The notes beneath the pieces are model-generated. The model ran no database searches. It was not told the origin of the DNA and was given only the letters and a program-made list of their open reading frames with translations. Of a stretch of 47,298 nt of DNA, positions 8,390 through 16,091 are shown piece after piece. Position 1 is the first letter of the stretch. Each line of letters opens with the position of its first letter. The DNA is taken from NCBI GenBank assembly GCA_944388395.1, contig CALXIP010000119.1, positions 1 through 47,298 on the forward strand, written 5' to 3'. Source of the DNA: an uncultured Ruthenibacterium sp. (lineage in GTDB: Bacteria; Bacillota; Clostridia; Oscillospirales; Ruminococcaceae). A program made the translations under genes and the position numbers.

Positions 8390-8728
8390 CTATGTCCTGC
8401 TTTTTTCCGCACGGCAGTTGCGCACAAAAATTTCAAGGATCTGTTCCGCATCGCTCAATTGCTGTGGTGTCAGCCCGCGCAACAGCTCGGTGACCGGTGT
8501 CTGTGCCGCCAGAGAGGGGTCCGCCAGTAAAACATAGTTCGGCGTCACCTCCAGAATATCGCACAACACAAGCAAAGTCTGTACCGACAGCCCCGCCTTT
8601 CCGCATTCGATCTGGCTCAAAAACTTTTCACCGATCTCTGCTTTGGCGGAAACATAGTCCTGTGTGTAATGCTTCGCCTTTCTGGCAGCTTGCAGGCGCT
8701 TTCCTATTAATTGCAGATCGTATTCCAA
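8390..8728 (-). CDS. XRE-family helix-turn-helix regulator
   Basis: 112 residues. An N-terminal HTH domain at about 8-62 includes KHYTQDYVSAKAEIGEKFLSQ in two adjacent helices and the IECGKAGLSVQTL signature. A short C-terminal helical part, LTPQQLSDAEQILEIFV, probably serves in dimer formation. The start is TTG with AGGGGTGG four bases before it; no ATG fits. A perfect palindrome lies 28 bases upstream and is the likely self-binding site. The target genes are unknown. It may be autoregulated only, or it may act on the esterase operon that follows. Confidence 0.85.
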   Translation of the reverse strand: MEYDLQLIGKRLQAARKAKHYTQDYVSAKAEIGEKFLSQIECGKAGLSVQTLLVLCDILEVTPNYVLLADPSLAAQTPVTELLRGLTPQQLSDAEQILEIFVRNCRAEKSRT

Positions 8729-8755
8729 AAAACCACCCCTGTTCTTGAGTTTATC

Positions 8756-8776
8756 GTTAAAAAACGGTTTTTTAAC
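8756..8776. promoter_or_regulatory. Perfect 10-base palindrome, probable operator of the XRE gene
   Basis: GTTAAAAAAC and GTTTTTTAAC are exact inverted copies around a single G. The element sits just upstream of the XRE start codon in an AT-rich promoter region. The symmetry fits a dimeric HTH protein; binding is inferred. Confidence 0.55.
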
Positions 8777-8861
8777 TGTATAAAAACACGAAAGTATTGT
8801 TTTAAACAGGGATTGTTATGCAAATCACTTCGAAAATTTTTTCGGCGGTGAGAACCCGGTC

Positions 8862-8897
8862 AAAAAAGTCCTCTGCGCATGGCAGAATGCGCAGAGG
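8862..8897 (-). terminator. Rho-independent terminator after glyA
   Basis: On the minus strand CCTCTGCGCAT pairs with ATGCGCAGAGG over a six-base loop, followed by AC and six T. It lies 14 bases past the glyA stop. Confidence 0.85.
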
Positions 8898-8911
8898 GCT
8901 TAAAACTTGAT

Positions 8912-10162
8912 TTATTCGTACAGGGGGAAACGCTCCGCCAGGCGCGCCACAGCCGCGCGGGTAGCCTCTTTTGTCTCTTCAAAACGGAAGATGCAATCCG
9001 CGATGCAGTCTGCGATCACCTGCATCTCTTCACGGCCGAAGCCGCGGGTCGTCACAGCCGGTGTGCCAATCCGCACACCTGAAGTGACAAAGGGCTTCTC
9101 CGGATCGTTGGGCACTGTGTTTTTATTGGCGGTGATATTCACCTCGTCCAGGCGAGCTTCCAGCTCCTTGCCGGTGACGCCGGTGCCGCGCAGGTCCACT
9201 GTCATCAAGTGGTTGTCCGTTCCGCCGGACACCAGTTTGACGCCCCGCGCCTGCAGCGCCTGCGCCAGAGCGCGGGCATTGTCCACAATGGCCTGCTGAT
9301 AGGCCTTGAACTCCGGTTTCAGCGCTTCACCGAAGCACACTGCTTTGGCCGCGATCACATGCTCCAGCGGGCCGCCCTGCGTGCCCGGGAAAATCGCCTT
9401 GTCAATGGCTTTCGCATACTCCTGACGGCACAGGATCAAACCGCCGCGGGGGCCGCGTAAGGTCTTGTGTGTGGTGGTTGTGACCACGTCCGCCCAGGGA
9501 ACCGGATTGGGATGAAGCCCTGCCGCCACCAGGCCGGCAATGTGCGCCATATCCACCATAAACAGCGCGCCCACTTCTTTGGCGATGCCGGCAATGCGCT
9601 CGAAGTCAATGACGCGGGCATAGGCAGAAGCACCTGCCACGATCATTTTCGGATGATTTTCCCGCGCTTTCCGCGCCAATTCCTCATAATCCAGATAACC
9701 GTTTTCATCCACGCCATAAGAGATGAAGTGATAATTTTTGCCGCTCATATTCACCGGGCTGCCGTGGGTCAGATGACCGCCATTGGACAAATCCATGCCA
9801 AGCACCGTATCGCCTACATTCAGCAGTGCAAAATACACCGCCAGGTTGGCCTGTGCACCGGAGTGCGGCTGTACATTGGCGTGCTCGGCTCCGAACAGCT
9901 GGCAGGCGCGCTGGCGGGCGATCTCTTCCACCACGTCCACGCACTGGCATCCGCCGTAATACCGATGAGCGGGATACCCCTCCGCATATTTGTTGGTCAG
10001 AACACTTCCCATGGCCGCCATGACCGCAGGCGAGACAATGTTCTCGGACGCAATCAGCTCAATATTTCGTTTCTGGCGCTCCAGTTCCCGGCGCATGGCC
10101 GCGCCCACTTCCGGATCGCGCTGTTCCACAAATCCAATGGTATCCATCATATCCGCATACAT
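8912..10162 (-). CDS. glyA: Serine hydroxymethyltransferase
   Basis: 416 residues, the normal length. The pyridoxal-phosphate lysine is Lys233 in [35 protein letters not shown] and the [12 protein letters not shown] block are all intact. It interconverts serine and glycine with tetrahydrofolate, feeding one-carbon units to purine, thymidylate and methionine synthesis in the cytoplasm. The start ATG at 10162 has AGAGGGG eight bases upstream; the open frame runs further but without a site. It has its own promoter and terminator, so it is a single-gene unit, back to back with nth. Confidence 0.97.
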   Translation of the reverse strand: MYADMMDTIGFVEQRDPEVGAAMRRELERQKRNIELIASENIVSPAVMAAMGSVLTNKYAEGYPAHRYYGGCQCVDVVEEIARQRACQLFGAEHANVQPHSGAQANLAVYFALLNVGDTVLGMDLSNGGHLTHGSPVNMSGKNYHFISYGVDENGYLDYEELARKARENHPKMIVAGASAYARVIDFERIAGIAKEVGALFMVDMAHIAGLVAAGLHPNPVPWADVVTTTTHKTLRGPRGGLILCRQEYAKAIDKAIFPGTQGGPLEHVIAAKAVCFGEALKPEFKAYQQAIVDNARALAQALQARGVKLVSGGTDNHLMTVDLRGTGVTGKELEARLDEVNITANKNTVPNDPEKPFVTSGVRIGTPAVTTRGFGREEMQVIADCIADCIFRFEETKEATRAAVARLAERFPLYE

Positions 10163-10196
10163 CTGCAAAACCCCTCTCTTTGGCTGTATTGGCTTC

Positions 10197-10225
10197 ATTA
10201 TACCTTTTTTGCGGCGCGTGCACAA
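10197..10225 (-). promoter_or_regulatory. Promoter of glyA
   Basis: On the minus strand TTGTGC (10225-10220) and a perfect TATAAT (10202-10197) are 17 bases apart, 35 bases ahead of the glyA start. Confidence 0.75.
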
Positions 10226-10233
10226 CGCTTTTC

Positions 10234-10262
10234 TTGCGCGGTCAGGGCTTTTGTGCTATATT
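10234..10262 (+). promoter_or_regulatory. Promoter of nth and the lipoprotein gene
   Basis: TTGCGC at 10234-10239 and TATATT at 10257-10262 with a 17-base spacer. It lies back to back with the glyA promoter, with only eight bases between the two -35 boxes. Confidence 0.65.
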
Positions 10263-10292
10263 GTTCATACATTCAACGAAAGGGGAACCCCC

Positions 10293-10964
10293 ATGCGCAC
10301 AAAGGCTGATACCCGTGAGATCGTGGAGCGCCTGAAACAGGAGTATCCGGTCAGTGAATGCTCGCTGACGTATGAGGATGCCTGGCAATTGCTGGTCAGC
10401 GTCCGCCTGTCCGCTCAGTGCACGGATGCCCGGGTGAACATCGTCACAAAAGAACTGTTTGCAAAATATCCTACGCTGGAGAGCCTTGCGGCTGCCGGGC
10501 CGGACGCCATTGAGGCCATCGTGAAGCCCTGCGGTCTCGGGAAAAGTAAAGCGCGGGATTTGTACGGCATGACCAACATGCTGCTGCGTGAATACGGTGG
10601 AAAAGTTCCCAGCGAAATGGAGGAACTTTTAAAGCTGCCCGGCGTGGGCCGCAAAAGTGCCAATCTGATCCGGGGCGATATCTTCCATCTGCCTGCGGTG
10701 GTGGCGGACACACACTGCATCCGCATGGCCAACCGCATCGGCTTTGTGAACGACGACACCGATCCCGTCCATGTGGAAAAGGCGCTGGTCAAGGTCCTTC
10801 CCCCCGAGGAATCCAATGATTTCTGCCACCGCTGTGTGATGCACGGCCGTGTGGTATGCACGGCGCGCAAAGCCTATTGCGAGGCATGCTGCCTGCAGGA
10901 CATCTGCCGCACCGGGCGCAAAACACTTTCTGCGAAAAATGCGAAAAAGGAGAAATCCGTATGA
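10293..10964 (+). CDS. nth: Endonuclease III (DNA glycosylase / AP lyase)
   Basis: 223 residues. The helix-hairpin-helix LPGVGRKSA carries catalytic Lys121, and Asp139 is in VVADTH (usually VDTH). Four cysteines, 189, 196, 199 and 205, form the C-X6-C-X2-C-X5-C loop that binds [4Fe-4S]. The enzyme removes oxidised pyrimidines and cuts abasic sites in base-excision repair. The ATG at 10293 follows an AAAGGGG site; the longer frame overlaps glyA and is not coding. The stop overlaps the next start (ATGA), so the lipoprotein is co-translated. Confidence 0.95.
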   Translation: MRTKADTREIVERLKQEYPVSECSLTYEDAWQLLVSVRLSAQCTDARVNIVTKELFAKYPTLESLAAAGPDAIEAIVKPCGLGKSKARDLYGMTNMLLREYGGKVPSEMEELLKLPGVGRKSANLIRGDIFHLPAVVADTHCIRMANRIGFVNDDTDPVHVEKALVKVLPPEESNDFCHRCVMHGRVVCTARKAYCEACCLQDICRTGRKTLSAKNAKKEKSV

Positions 10965-11350
10965 AACGGCTTTTGTTTGGAATTCTGACGTTGGTGTTGT
11001 GCCTGGGGCTGGCCGGCTGCGGTGCTTCCTTACCGGACGGAATGGACGAAGAAAGCGTGCAGCAGGCCGCCGAGACCACCATCAGCCAGTTGGTGAACGA
11101 AGAGTATGACGCCCTGACCGATTCCATGGATGACACCATGAAAGAGGCGATTTCCGCAGAAGAATGGCCGGAAATCTGGCAGCCTCTGGCGCAGCAGCTG
11201 GGCGCCTTTGTGGAAGTGGAAAAGCACACCATCGTCGGGAAGGACGGCATGGCGGTGGATGTGGCACAGGCTGCCTTTGAAAACGGCAAGCTCACCTTCA
11301 CGCTGAGTTACGATTCCTCTTACCGGCTGGCCGGTCTTTACATGAAATGA
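10961..11350 (+). CDS. Small lipoprotein, DUF3887-like
   Basis: 129 residues. A lipoprotein signal peptide ends in the lipobox LAGC with Cys20, so the mature protein is tethered to the outer face of the membrane. The rest, with MDEESVQQAAETTISQLVNEEYDAL and a later FTLSYDSSYRLAGL strand, matches the general look of DUF3887 domains, a small alpha+beta fold found in secreted Firmicute proteins. AAGGAG lies before the ATG, which overlaps the nth stop by four bases. No function is known; the pairing with nth may only be a shared promoter. Confidence 0.75.
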   Translation: MKRLLFGILTLVLCLGLAGCGASLPDGMDEESVQQAAETTISQLVNEEYDALTDSMDDTMKEAISAEEWPEIWQPLAQQLGAFVEVEKHTIVGKDGMAVDVAQAAFENGKLTFTLSYDSSYRLAGLYMK

Positions 11351-11356
11351 TGCGTT

Positions 11357-11379
11357 CGCCCGCGGCCCCGCCGCGGGCG
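11357..11379 (+). terminator. GC-rich hairpin after the lipoprotein gene (weak terminator)
   Basis: CGCCCGCGG and CCGCGGGCG form a nine-base-pair stem with a five-base loop but lack a T run. It may stop or merely slow transcription before azlC. Confidence 0.35.
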
Positions 11380-11420
11380 TGCTTATGTGCCAAAATTGCT
11401 TAATAAAGAGGTATTTTTCT

Positions 11421-12161
11421 TTGGAACATACAAAATCCTTTCAAAATTCCTTTGCGGCCGGTCTGCGGGACGGAGTTCCCATCGGGCTGGGCTATTTTTC
11501 CGTCTCCATGACTTTCGGCATTCTGTGCGTGCTGGATGGCCTGCCCGTGTGGGCGGCAGTGGCCATCAGCATGACCAACCTGACCAGTGCGGGACAGTTT
11601 GCGGGACTTTCCCTGATCTGTGCCCATAGTTCTCTGTTTGAAATGGCGCTGACGCAGCTGGTCATCAACCTGCGCTATGCGCTGATGAGCCTGTCTCTGT
11701 CGCAAAAGCTGCCGCGCACCGTTCGGCTTCCCGGGCGGCTGGGTATCAGCTATTTCATTACCGATGAGATTTTTGCGGTGGCTGCCAGCCAACCCGGCGA
11801 AGTGGGCGGCCGCTATTTCAGCGGTCTGGCCATCATGCCCTATCTGGGCTGGACGCTGGGCACCCTGTGCGGCGCGGTGGCCAGTGGGCTCCTGCCCGAC
11901 AGTGTGCGCAGCGCCTTCGGCGTTGCGCTGTACGGCATGTTTTTGGCCATCGTCATTCCGGTGGCCCGCAAAAGCCGGGCTGTTCTGGGTGTGGTGTGTC
12001 TGGCGGTGGCGCTGAGCTGCGCGATGCGGTTCGTGCCGCTGCTGAACAGCATTTCCAGCGGATTCGCCATCATTCTGTGCACGGTGATCGCCGCCGGACT
12101 GGGTGCGGTTTTGGCACCCGTACCCGACCGAGAGGAGGAAGAGGACCATGCCGACGCATGA
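11421..12161 (+). CDS. azlC: AzlC-family branched-chain amino acid exporter, large subunit
   Basis: 246 residues, mostly hydrophobic, with about seven to eight membrane segments. The N-terminal GLRDGVPIGLGYFSVSMTFG and the LTSAGQFAG and NLRYALMSLSL blocks are AzlC hallmarks. AzlC and AzlD form a two-part exporter for branched-chain amino acids or analogues. The TTG at 11421 is taken because GAGGT lies about eight bases upstream; an earlier GTG at 11379 has no site. The gene overlaps azlD by 14 bases. No nearby regulator explains its control. Confidence 0.88.
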   Translation: MEHTKSFQNSFAAGLRDGVPIGLGYFSVSMTFGILCVLDGLPVWAAVAISMTNLTSAGQFAGLSLICAHSSLFEMALTQLVINLRYALMSLSLSQKLPRTVRLPGRLGISYFITDEIFAVAASQPGEVGGRYFSGLAIMPYLGWTLGTLCGAVASGLLPDSVRSAFGVALYGMFLAIVIPVARKSRAVLGVVCLAVALSCAMRFVPLLNSISSGFAIILCTVIAAGLGAVLAPVPDREEEEDHADA

Positions 12162-12468
12162 ACTGATCGTTTACATCGCCGTCATGGCCGGCGTGACTTA
12201 TTTGATTCGGATGCTCCCTATGGCGCTTCTGCGAAAAAAAATTCACAGCCGCTTTGTAAAGAGCTTTCTGTTTTACGTTCCCTATGCGGTACTGGCAGCC
12301 ATGACAGTGCCCGCCATTTTTGAGAGCACGGGCAGCTTCTTCAGCGCGCTGGCCGGGTTTGCCGTGGCCGCTGTGCTGGCCTGGTGCGGCGGAAACCTGC
12401 TGGCGGTAGCACTGGCCGCCTGCGCTGCGGTATATGCGGTGGAATGGCTGCAGGGACTTTGGCGGTAA
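12148..12468 (+). CDS. azlD: AzlD-family branched-chain amino acid exporter, small subunit
   Basis: 106 residues with three to four membrane segments. TYLIRMLPMALLRKK and the FLFYVPYAVLAAMTVPAIF block are typical of AzlD. GAGGAGG lies before the ATG, inside the end of azlC. The two products are expected to assemble as one export complex. The gene stops six bases before the -35 box of the thiT promoter, with no terminator between. Confidence 0.88.
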   Translation: MPTHELIVYIAVMAGVTYLIRMLPMALLRKKIHSRFVKSFLFYVPYAVLAAMTVPAIFESTGSFFSALAGFAVAAVLAWCGGNLLAVALAACAAVYAVEWLQGLWR

Positions 12469-12473
12469 AGTGC

Positions 12474-12502
12474 TTGACAAGCCGCGACCCGGTGTCTATA
12501 AT
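12474..12502 (+). promoter_or_regulatory. Consensus promoter of the TPP riboswitch-thiT unit
   Basis: A perfect TTGACA at 12474-12479 and a perfect TATAAT at 12497-12502 are separated by 17 bases, giving a strong promoter shut down downstream by the riboswitch. Confidence 0.88.
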
Positions 12503-12519
12503 GATACGCGGACATAAAA

Positions 12520-12600
12520 ACAGGGGTGCTGTGAAAGGCTGAGATGCGGTATTCCGCGAACCCTTTACCTGATCCGGATAATGCCGGCGTAGGAAGTTTC
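12520..12600 (+). promoter_or_regulatory. TPP (thiamine pyrophosphate) riboswitch
   Basis: The THI-box core is plain: AGGGGTGC at 12522-12529, CTGAGA at 12539-12544, the variable hairpin TGCGG/CCGC, then ACCTGATCCGGATAATGCC and GGCGTAGGAAGT in order. These strands form the pyrimidine- and pyrophosphate-sensing arms of the aptamer. It lies between a consensus promoter and thiT, so the cell reduces thiamine uptake when TPP is plentiful. A terminator-like hairpin follows, so control is probably by transcription attenuation. Confidence 0.95.
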
Positions 12601-12622
12601 TTCTTCATAAAAGAGTGCTTTT

Positions 12623-12657
12623 GCGCCTGCGGTTTGACCGTGGGTGCCTTTGTTTTT
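12623..12657 (+). terminator. Attenuator hairpin of the TPP riboswitch
   Basis: GCGCCTGCGG pairs with CCGTGGGTGC (with G-U pairs) around a five-base loop and is followed by CTTTGTTTTT. Its place between aptamer and gene fits the off-state terminator. The competing antiterminator pairing was not resolved by eye. Confidence 0.6.
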
Positions 12658-12684
12658 ATGTACTAAAAACGAGGGGGTCTTTCC

Positions 12685-13245
12685 ATGACCAAAACCTATT
12701 CCAAAACGCGTGTTCTGGTGGAATGCGCGCTGATGATCGCCGTGGGTACCGTATTGGCGAACATCAAAATTTACACACTCCCCAACGGCGGCAGCGTCAC
12801 GCTGTTCAGCATGCTTCCCTTTGTGCTGATCTCGTTCCGGCATGGCGTTAAATGGGGCCTGTTCACCGGCTTTGTCAACAGCCTTCTGCAGATGCTGCTG
12901 GGCTTCTGGGCGCCGCCTTCCCCCACCTTCTGGGCGTTTGCCGGCATGATCCTGCTGGATTATGTCATCGCCTTCACCGCCTTGGGACTTGCCTGCGTAT
13001 TTGCCAAGCCCTTCTCCAACCGGATGGTGGGCGTGGGCGTCGGAACCGCGGCTGTCTGCGTCATCCGCTTCTTGTGCAGCTTTTTGTCCGGCGTGCTGAT
13101 CTGGGGCAAGTTGTCCGACGGCCTGCCCGCCTGGACGTACAGCCTTGGATACAACGCCAGCTACATGCTGCCGGAAACCATCCTGACTACGGTGGCCGCC
13201 GTGCTTCTTGCCCGGTTTGCCCCCAAACTCTTCACAGCAGAATAA
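12685..13245 (+). CDS. thiT: Thiamine ECF transporter substrate-binding subunit ThiT
   Basis: 186 residues with six membrane segments, the size and shape of an ECF S-component. ALMIAVGTVLANIKIYTLPNGGSVTL, split by its first membrane helix, and the conserved YNASYMLPE near the C-terminus match ThiT/YuaJ, which binds thiamine with high affinity and uses the shared EcfA-EcfA'-T module for energy. The ATG follows GAGGGGG. Control by the TPP riboswitch upstream independently supports thiamine as the substrate. The ATPase module is not in this window. Confidence 0.93.
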   Translation: MTKTYSKTRVLVECALMIAVGTVLANIKIYTLPNGGSVTLFSMLPFVLISFRHGVKWGLFTGFVNSLLQMLLGFWAPPSPTFWAFAGMILLDYVIAFTALGLACVFAKPFSNRMVGVGVGTAAVCVIRFLCSFLSGVLIWGKLSDGLPAWTYSLGYNASYMLPETILTTVAAVLLARFAPKLFTAE

Positions 13246-13248
13246 CCA

Positions 13249-13290
13249 AAAACAACGCCGCAAAATTTTCACGCCTTGCGGCGTTGTTTT
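13249..13290. terminator. Terminator after thiT
   Basis: AACAACGCCGCAA and TTGCGGCGTTGTT are exact inverted arms with a 12-base loop, ending in a short T run on the plus strand. Confidence 0.8.
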
Positions 13291-13359
13291 GTGGTAAAAT
13301 AAGGATAGGAAAAGGGCAGACCGCCTTTTTCAAAACCGTGTCAAGGGAGGCTGACAGGT

Positions 13360-13998
13360 ATGAGTAAACGCATTGTAATTTGCATCGGCAGAGAATTTGG
13401 CAGCGGCGGCCGCGAGATCGGCTGCGCGGTGGCAGAAAAGCTGGGGATCCCTTTCTATGACAAGGAAATTTTGAAAAAAGCGGCCAAAGACAGCGGCATT
13501 GTGGAAGAGCTGTTTGAAAATGCCGACGAAAAGCCTACCAACAGCTTTTTGTATACGCTGGCCATCGGCGCGCATGGCCAGGCGGTGAACAGCTTTACCA
13601 ACTACAACGATTACCTCACCAACGACAAACTGTTTCTGTTCCAAACGGACGCCATCCGCAAAATGGCCGACGAGAGCTCCTGTGTGTTCATCGGGCGCTG
13701 CGCCGACTACATTCTGCGCGGCCGCAAGGACATGTTCTCCGTATTTATCCACGCGCCTCTGGAACTGCGCATCCAGCGCATCTGCCGGCTGTATAATCTG
13801 GAAGAAGACGCGGCCCGTTCCCTGATTCGAAAAACCGACCGCAGCCGTGCCAATTATCACAACTTCTATGCCGATCGGGACTGGGGTGCGGCCGGCAGCT
13901 ATGATATGAGCATCAATTCCGGAAAATTCGGGGTGGATGGCGCCGTGCAGCTGATTGTCTCCGCCGCTGAAACCTTCCGTGCGCAAAACAGCCAGTAA
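13360..13998 (+). CDS. Cytidylate kinase-like family protein
   Basis: 212 residues. A P-loop-like GREFGSGGRE at 10-19 opens the protein, followed by LGIPFYDKEIL and later CVFIGRCADYIL and FIHAPLELRIQRI, the pattern of the Cytidylate_kin2 group common in Clostridia. True Cmk has a different N-terminal motif, and the acceptor of these relatives is not known. It may phosphorylate a nucleotide or another small molecule. GGGAGG lies about nine bases before the ATG. It is a single gene with its own terminator. Confidence 0.82.
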   Translation: MSKRIVICIGREFGSGGREIGCAVAEKLGIPFYDKEILKKAAKDSGIVEELFENADEKPTNSFLYTLAIGAHGQAVNSFTNYNDYLTNDKLFLFQTDAIRKMADESSCVFIGRCADYILRGRKDMFSVFIHAPLELRIQRICRLYNLEEDAARSLIRKTDRSRANYHNFYADRDWGAAGSYDMSINSGKFGVDGAVQLIVSAAETFRAQNSQ

Positions 13999-14005
13999 CA
14001 TTTTG

Positions 14006-14035
14006 CAGCCGCCTGCCGGGGCGGCTGTTTTTTTT
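14006..14035 (+). terminator. Terminator after the cytidylate kinase-like gene
   Basis: CAGCCGCC and GGCGGCTG form an eight-base-pair stem with a six-base loop, followed by eight T. Confidence 0.9.
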
Positions 14036-14120
14036 GCGTTCAAGTTGTCATATTGCATAATAAAATAACTAAAACTCTATGTTTATAAAACGAAAATTGT
14101 GCATAATGCCCATTTTCACC

Positions 14121-14149
14121 TTGACGTGCTCTGAAATGCTTTCTATAAT
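14121..14149 (+). promoter_or_regulatory. Promoter of the LacI-family sugar operon
   Basis: TTGACG at 14121-14126 and TATAAT at 14144-14149 with a 17-base spacer, 30 bases before the regulator's start. The region before it is very AT-rich. No clear LacI-type palindrome was found. Confidence 0.78.
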
Positions 14150-14179
14150 GCAAATGAGAGAGCAAGGCAGGTTTTGACG

Positions 14180-15235
14180 ATGAAAAAAGACGTTACCATT
14201 CACGATGTGGCCGCTGCGGCCGGTGTGTCGGCCGGCACGGTGCACCGGGCACTTTACGGAAAGCCCGGTGTAAGCGCCGCGCTGCGCCAGGAGATTCTTC
14301 ATCTGGCAGACGAAATGAACTATCAGCCCGGCCCGACCCCGGCTATGCGAAGCCGTCGAACACACCGCATTGTCGTGGCGCTGCCCGGCTGTACGCGGGA
14401 GAATCATTTTTTCTTCTCCCGCATGTGGGACGGCTGCCGTCAGCAGCTGGAAGACCTGGCCGCTTATCATCTGGACGTGGTGGAGGCACCTTTTGACGAC
14501 ACGCCTGAAAACGGGTTTGCCGCCCAGCTGGCCCGGATCTTCCGCCAGTATCGCGGCGAGATCGACGGACTTCTGACCGGCGGGCGCATCTTCGAAGATT
14601 CGCTGGAAGCCTTGACGAGAGTTCTTTCCAGCGGAATTCCCACGGTACTGGTCAACGAGACTTTTCCCGGCGTTCACCCTTTGTGCACCGTGCGCACGGA
14701 CTGCTTTACCGAAGGCCGCCTGGCCGCTGAATTGCTGGACGCCAGCCTCGCCCCGGGCGACAAAGTGCTGCTCTGTGCAGGCGACAGCCGCCTGTCCTCC
14801 AACCGGGACACCGTGGCAGGGTTTGAAAGCCTTCTGCGGGCACGGCGTCCGCAAGTCCCCATCATCCGCATCCACGGATACAGCGGCGTGGACGGAACGT
14901 ACGAGACCATCCTCCGCGCACTGGAATCAGACCCGCACATTCGCGGGCTGTTCTCCGTCAACCTTCGATGCACGCTGATGCTGGCCGAAGCAGTCCGCAC
15001 CTTGGGGCTTCAGCGCCGGGTGTTTGCTGTGGGCAGCGACCTTTGCGACGAAAGCGCGCAGGCCCTGCGTCAGGGCGAGCTGTTCTGCCTGATCTCCAAA
15101 AACCCGGTCGAGCAGGGACGTCTGGCCGTCAAACGGCTGACCGGCTATCTTCTTCACGGTCACAGGCCGGAATCCGAAACGGAATTCCTTCGGTCGGAGC
15201 TGATTTTCCAAAGCAATCTGGAACAATTTCTGTAA
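14180..15235 (+). CDS. LacI-family transcriptional regulator
   Basis: 351 residues. The HTH at about 5-50 reads VTIHDVAAAAGVSAGTVHRAL, where Val-His replaces the more usual Val-Ser in the recognition helix, and is followed by a hinge with Asn-Tyr-Gln-Pro. A periplasmic-binding-protein-like sensor domain spans about 60-340. The start ATG at 14180 has GCAGG about eight bases before it. It is first in a run of four genes with gaps of 15, 16 and one bases, so it probably senses the sugar or derivative handled by the isomerase and oxidoreductase behind it. Confidence 0.88.
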   Translation: MKKDVTIHDVAAAAGVSAGTVHRALYGKPGVSAALRQEILHLADEMNYQPGPTPAMRSRRTHRIVVALPGCTRENHFFFSRMWDGCRQQLEDLAAYHLDVVEAPFDDTPENGFAAQLARIFRQYRGEIDGLLTGGRIFEDSLEALTRVLSSGIPTVLVNETFPGVHPLCTVRTDCFTEGRLAAELLDASLAPGDKVLLCAGDSRLSSNRDTVAGFESLLRARRPQVPIIRIHGYSGVDGTYETILRALESDPHIRGLFSVNLRCTLMLAEAVRTLGLQRRVFAVGSDLCDESAQALRQGELFCLISKNPVEQGRLAVKRLTGYLLHGHRPESETEFLRSELIFQSNLEQFL

Positions 15236-15250
15236 AAGGAGCATGCGATT

Positions 15251-16075
15251 ATGAGCAGGATTTTTTACGGTTGTCAAACGTATCCCTGGAAGATGAACCA
15301 GGAAAAATTCGCGGGGGATCTGCCCCACATTGCCAGCGTCACCGCGCAGGCCGGATTTCAGGGGCTTGAGGCGGAAATCTGCATGCTGGGCGATTATTTC
15401 AACGACCCGCAGCGCACCCGGGAAGTTTTGGAAGAAAACGGGTTGGAGCTTGCCGCGCTGGTTCTTCACCAGCCCTGGTGCGGCGAGGAGGAGACCCCCG
15501 AAGAAGCTGCACTTTCCGACCGTGCCATTGACTTTCTGACGCATTTTCCCCGGGCACGGCTGATGGTTTCTCACCACGCCGGCAAAGATCCCCGGCCGGA
15601 AGGCGCCGCACTGCTGCAGCGCCGCAAAAACCTGATCCGCTGCATGTCATCGGTAGCGGATCGCGCTGCAGAACGCGGCATCGTCACAGGTTATCATCCC
15701 AATTCCGCGCGCAACTCCCTGTTCCGCACCCGGGAAGATTACGACGTGCTGTTTGAACTGCTGGAAGAGACAGACGTCGGCTACATCCCGGACATCGGGC
15801 ACATCGTGAACGGCGGCATGGACGCGCTGGAAATTCTGAAACTCAGCCGCCACAAGATCCGCCACGTCCATTTCAAAGACCGCATCGCGCAGGATCAGTG
15901 GGCGGTCATGGGCGAAGGCTGCATCGATTACCCCGCCATCATCCGCTATCTGGAGCAGACGGGATACGGCGGCTGGATCATGGTCGAGGACGAATCGCCC
16001 AAGGCTCTGACCGATTCGGACGCCGTGGTGCGGGCCGATGGCGCTTACATTACACCATACAAATGCGCTGATTAA
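15251..16075 (+). CDS. Sugar phosphate isomerase/epimerase family protein (IolE-like TIM barrel)
   Basis: 274 residues in an AP-endonuclease-2-type TIM barrel. Probable metal ligands are the Glu in GLEAEI, the His of GYHPN, Asp and His in DIGH, the HVHFKD block and a late Glu in VEDES. The closest general type is inosose dehydratase or hydroxypyruvate isomerase-like enzymes. AAGGAG precedes the ATG. Lying next to a Gfo/Idh oxidoreductase it probably takes part in the oxidation-epimerisation or -dehydration of a sugar or inositol. The exact substrate is unknown. Confidence 0.82.
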   Translation: MSRIFYGCQTYPWKMNQEKFAGDLPHIASVTAQAGFQGLEAEICMLGDYFNDPQRTREVLEENGLELAALVLHQPWCGEEETPEEAALSDRAIDFLTHFPRARLMVSHHAGKDPRPEGAALLQRRKNLIRCMSSVADRAAERGIVTGYHPNSARNSLFRTREDYDVLFELLEETDVGYIPDIGHIVNGGMDALEILKLSRHKIRHVHFKDRIAQDQWAVMGEGCIDYPAIIRYLEQTGYGGWIMVEDESPKALTDSDAVVRADGAYITPYKCAD

Positions 16076-16091
16076 AAAGGAGGAATCAACC

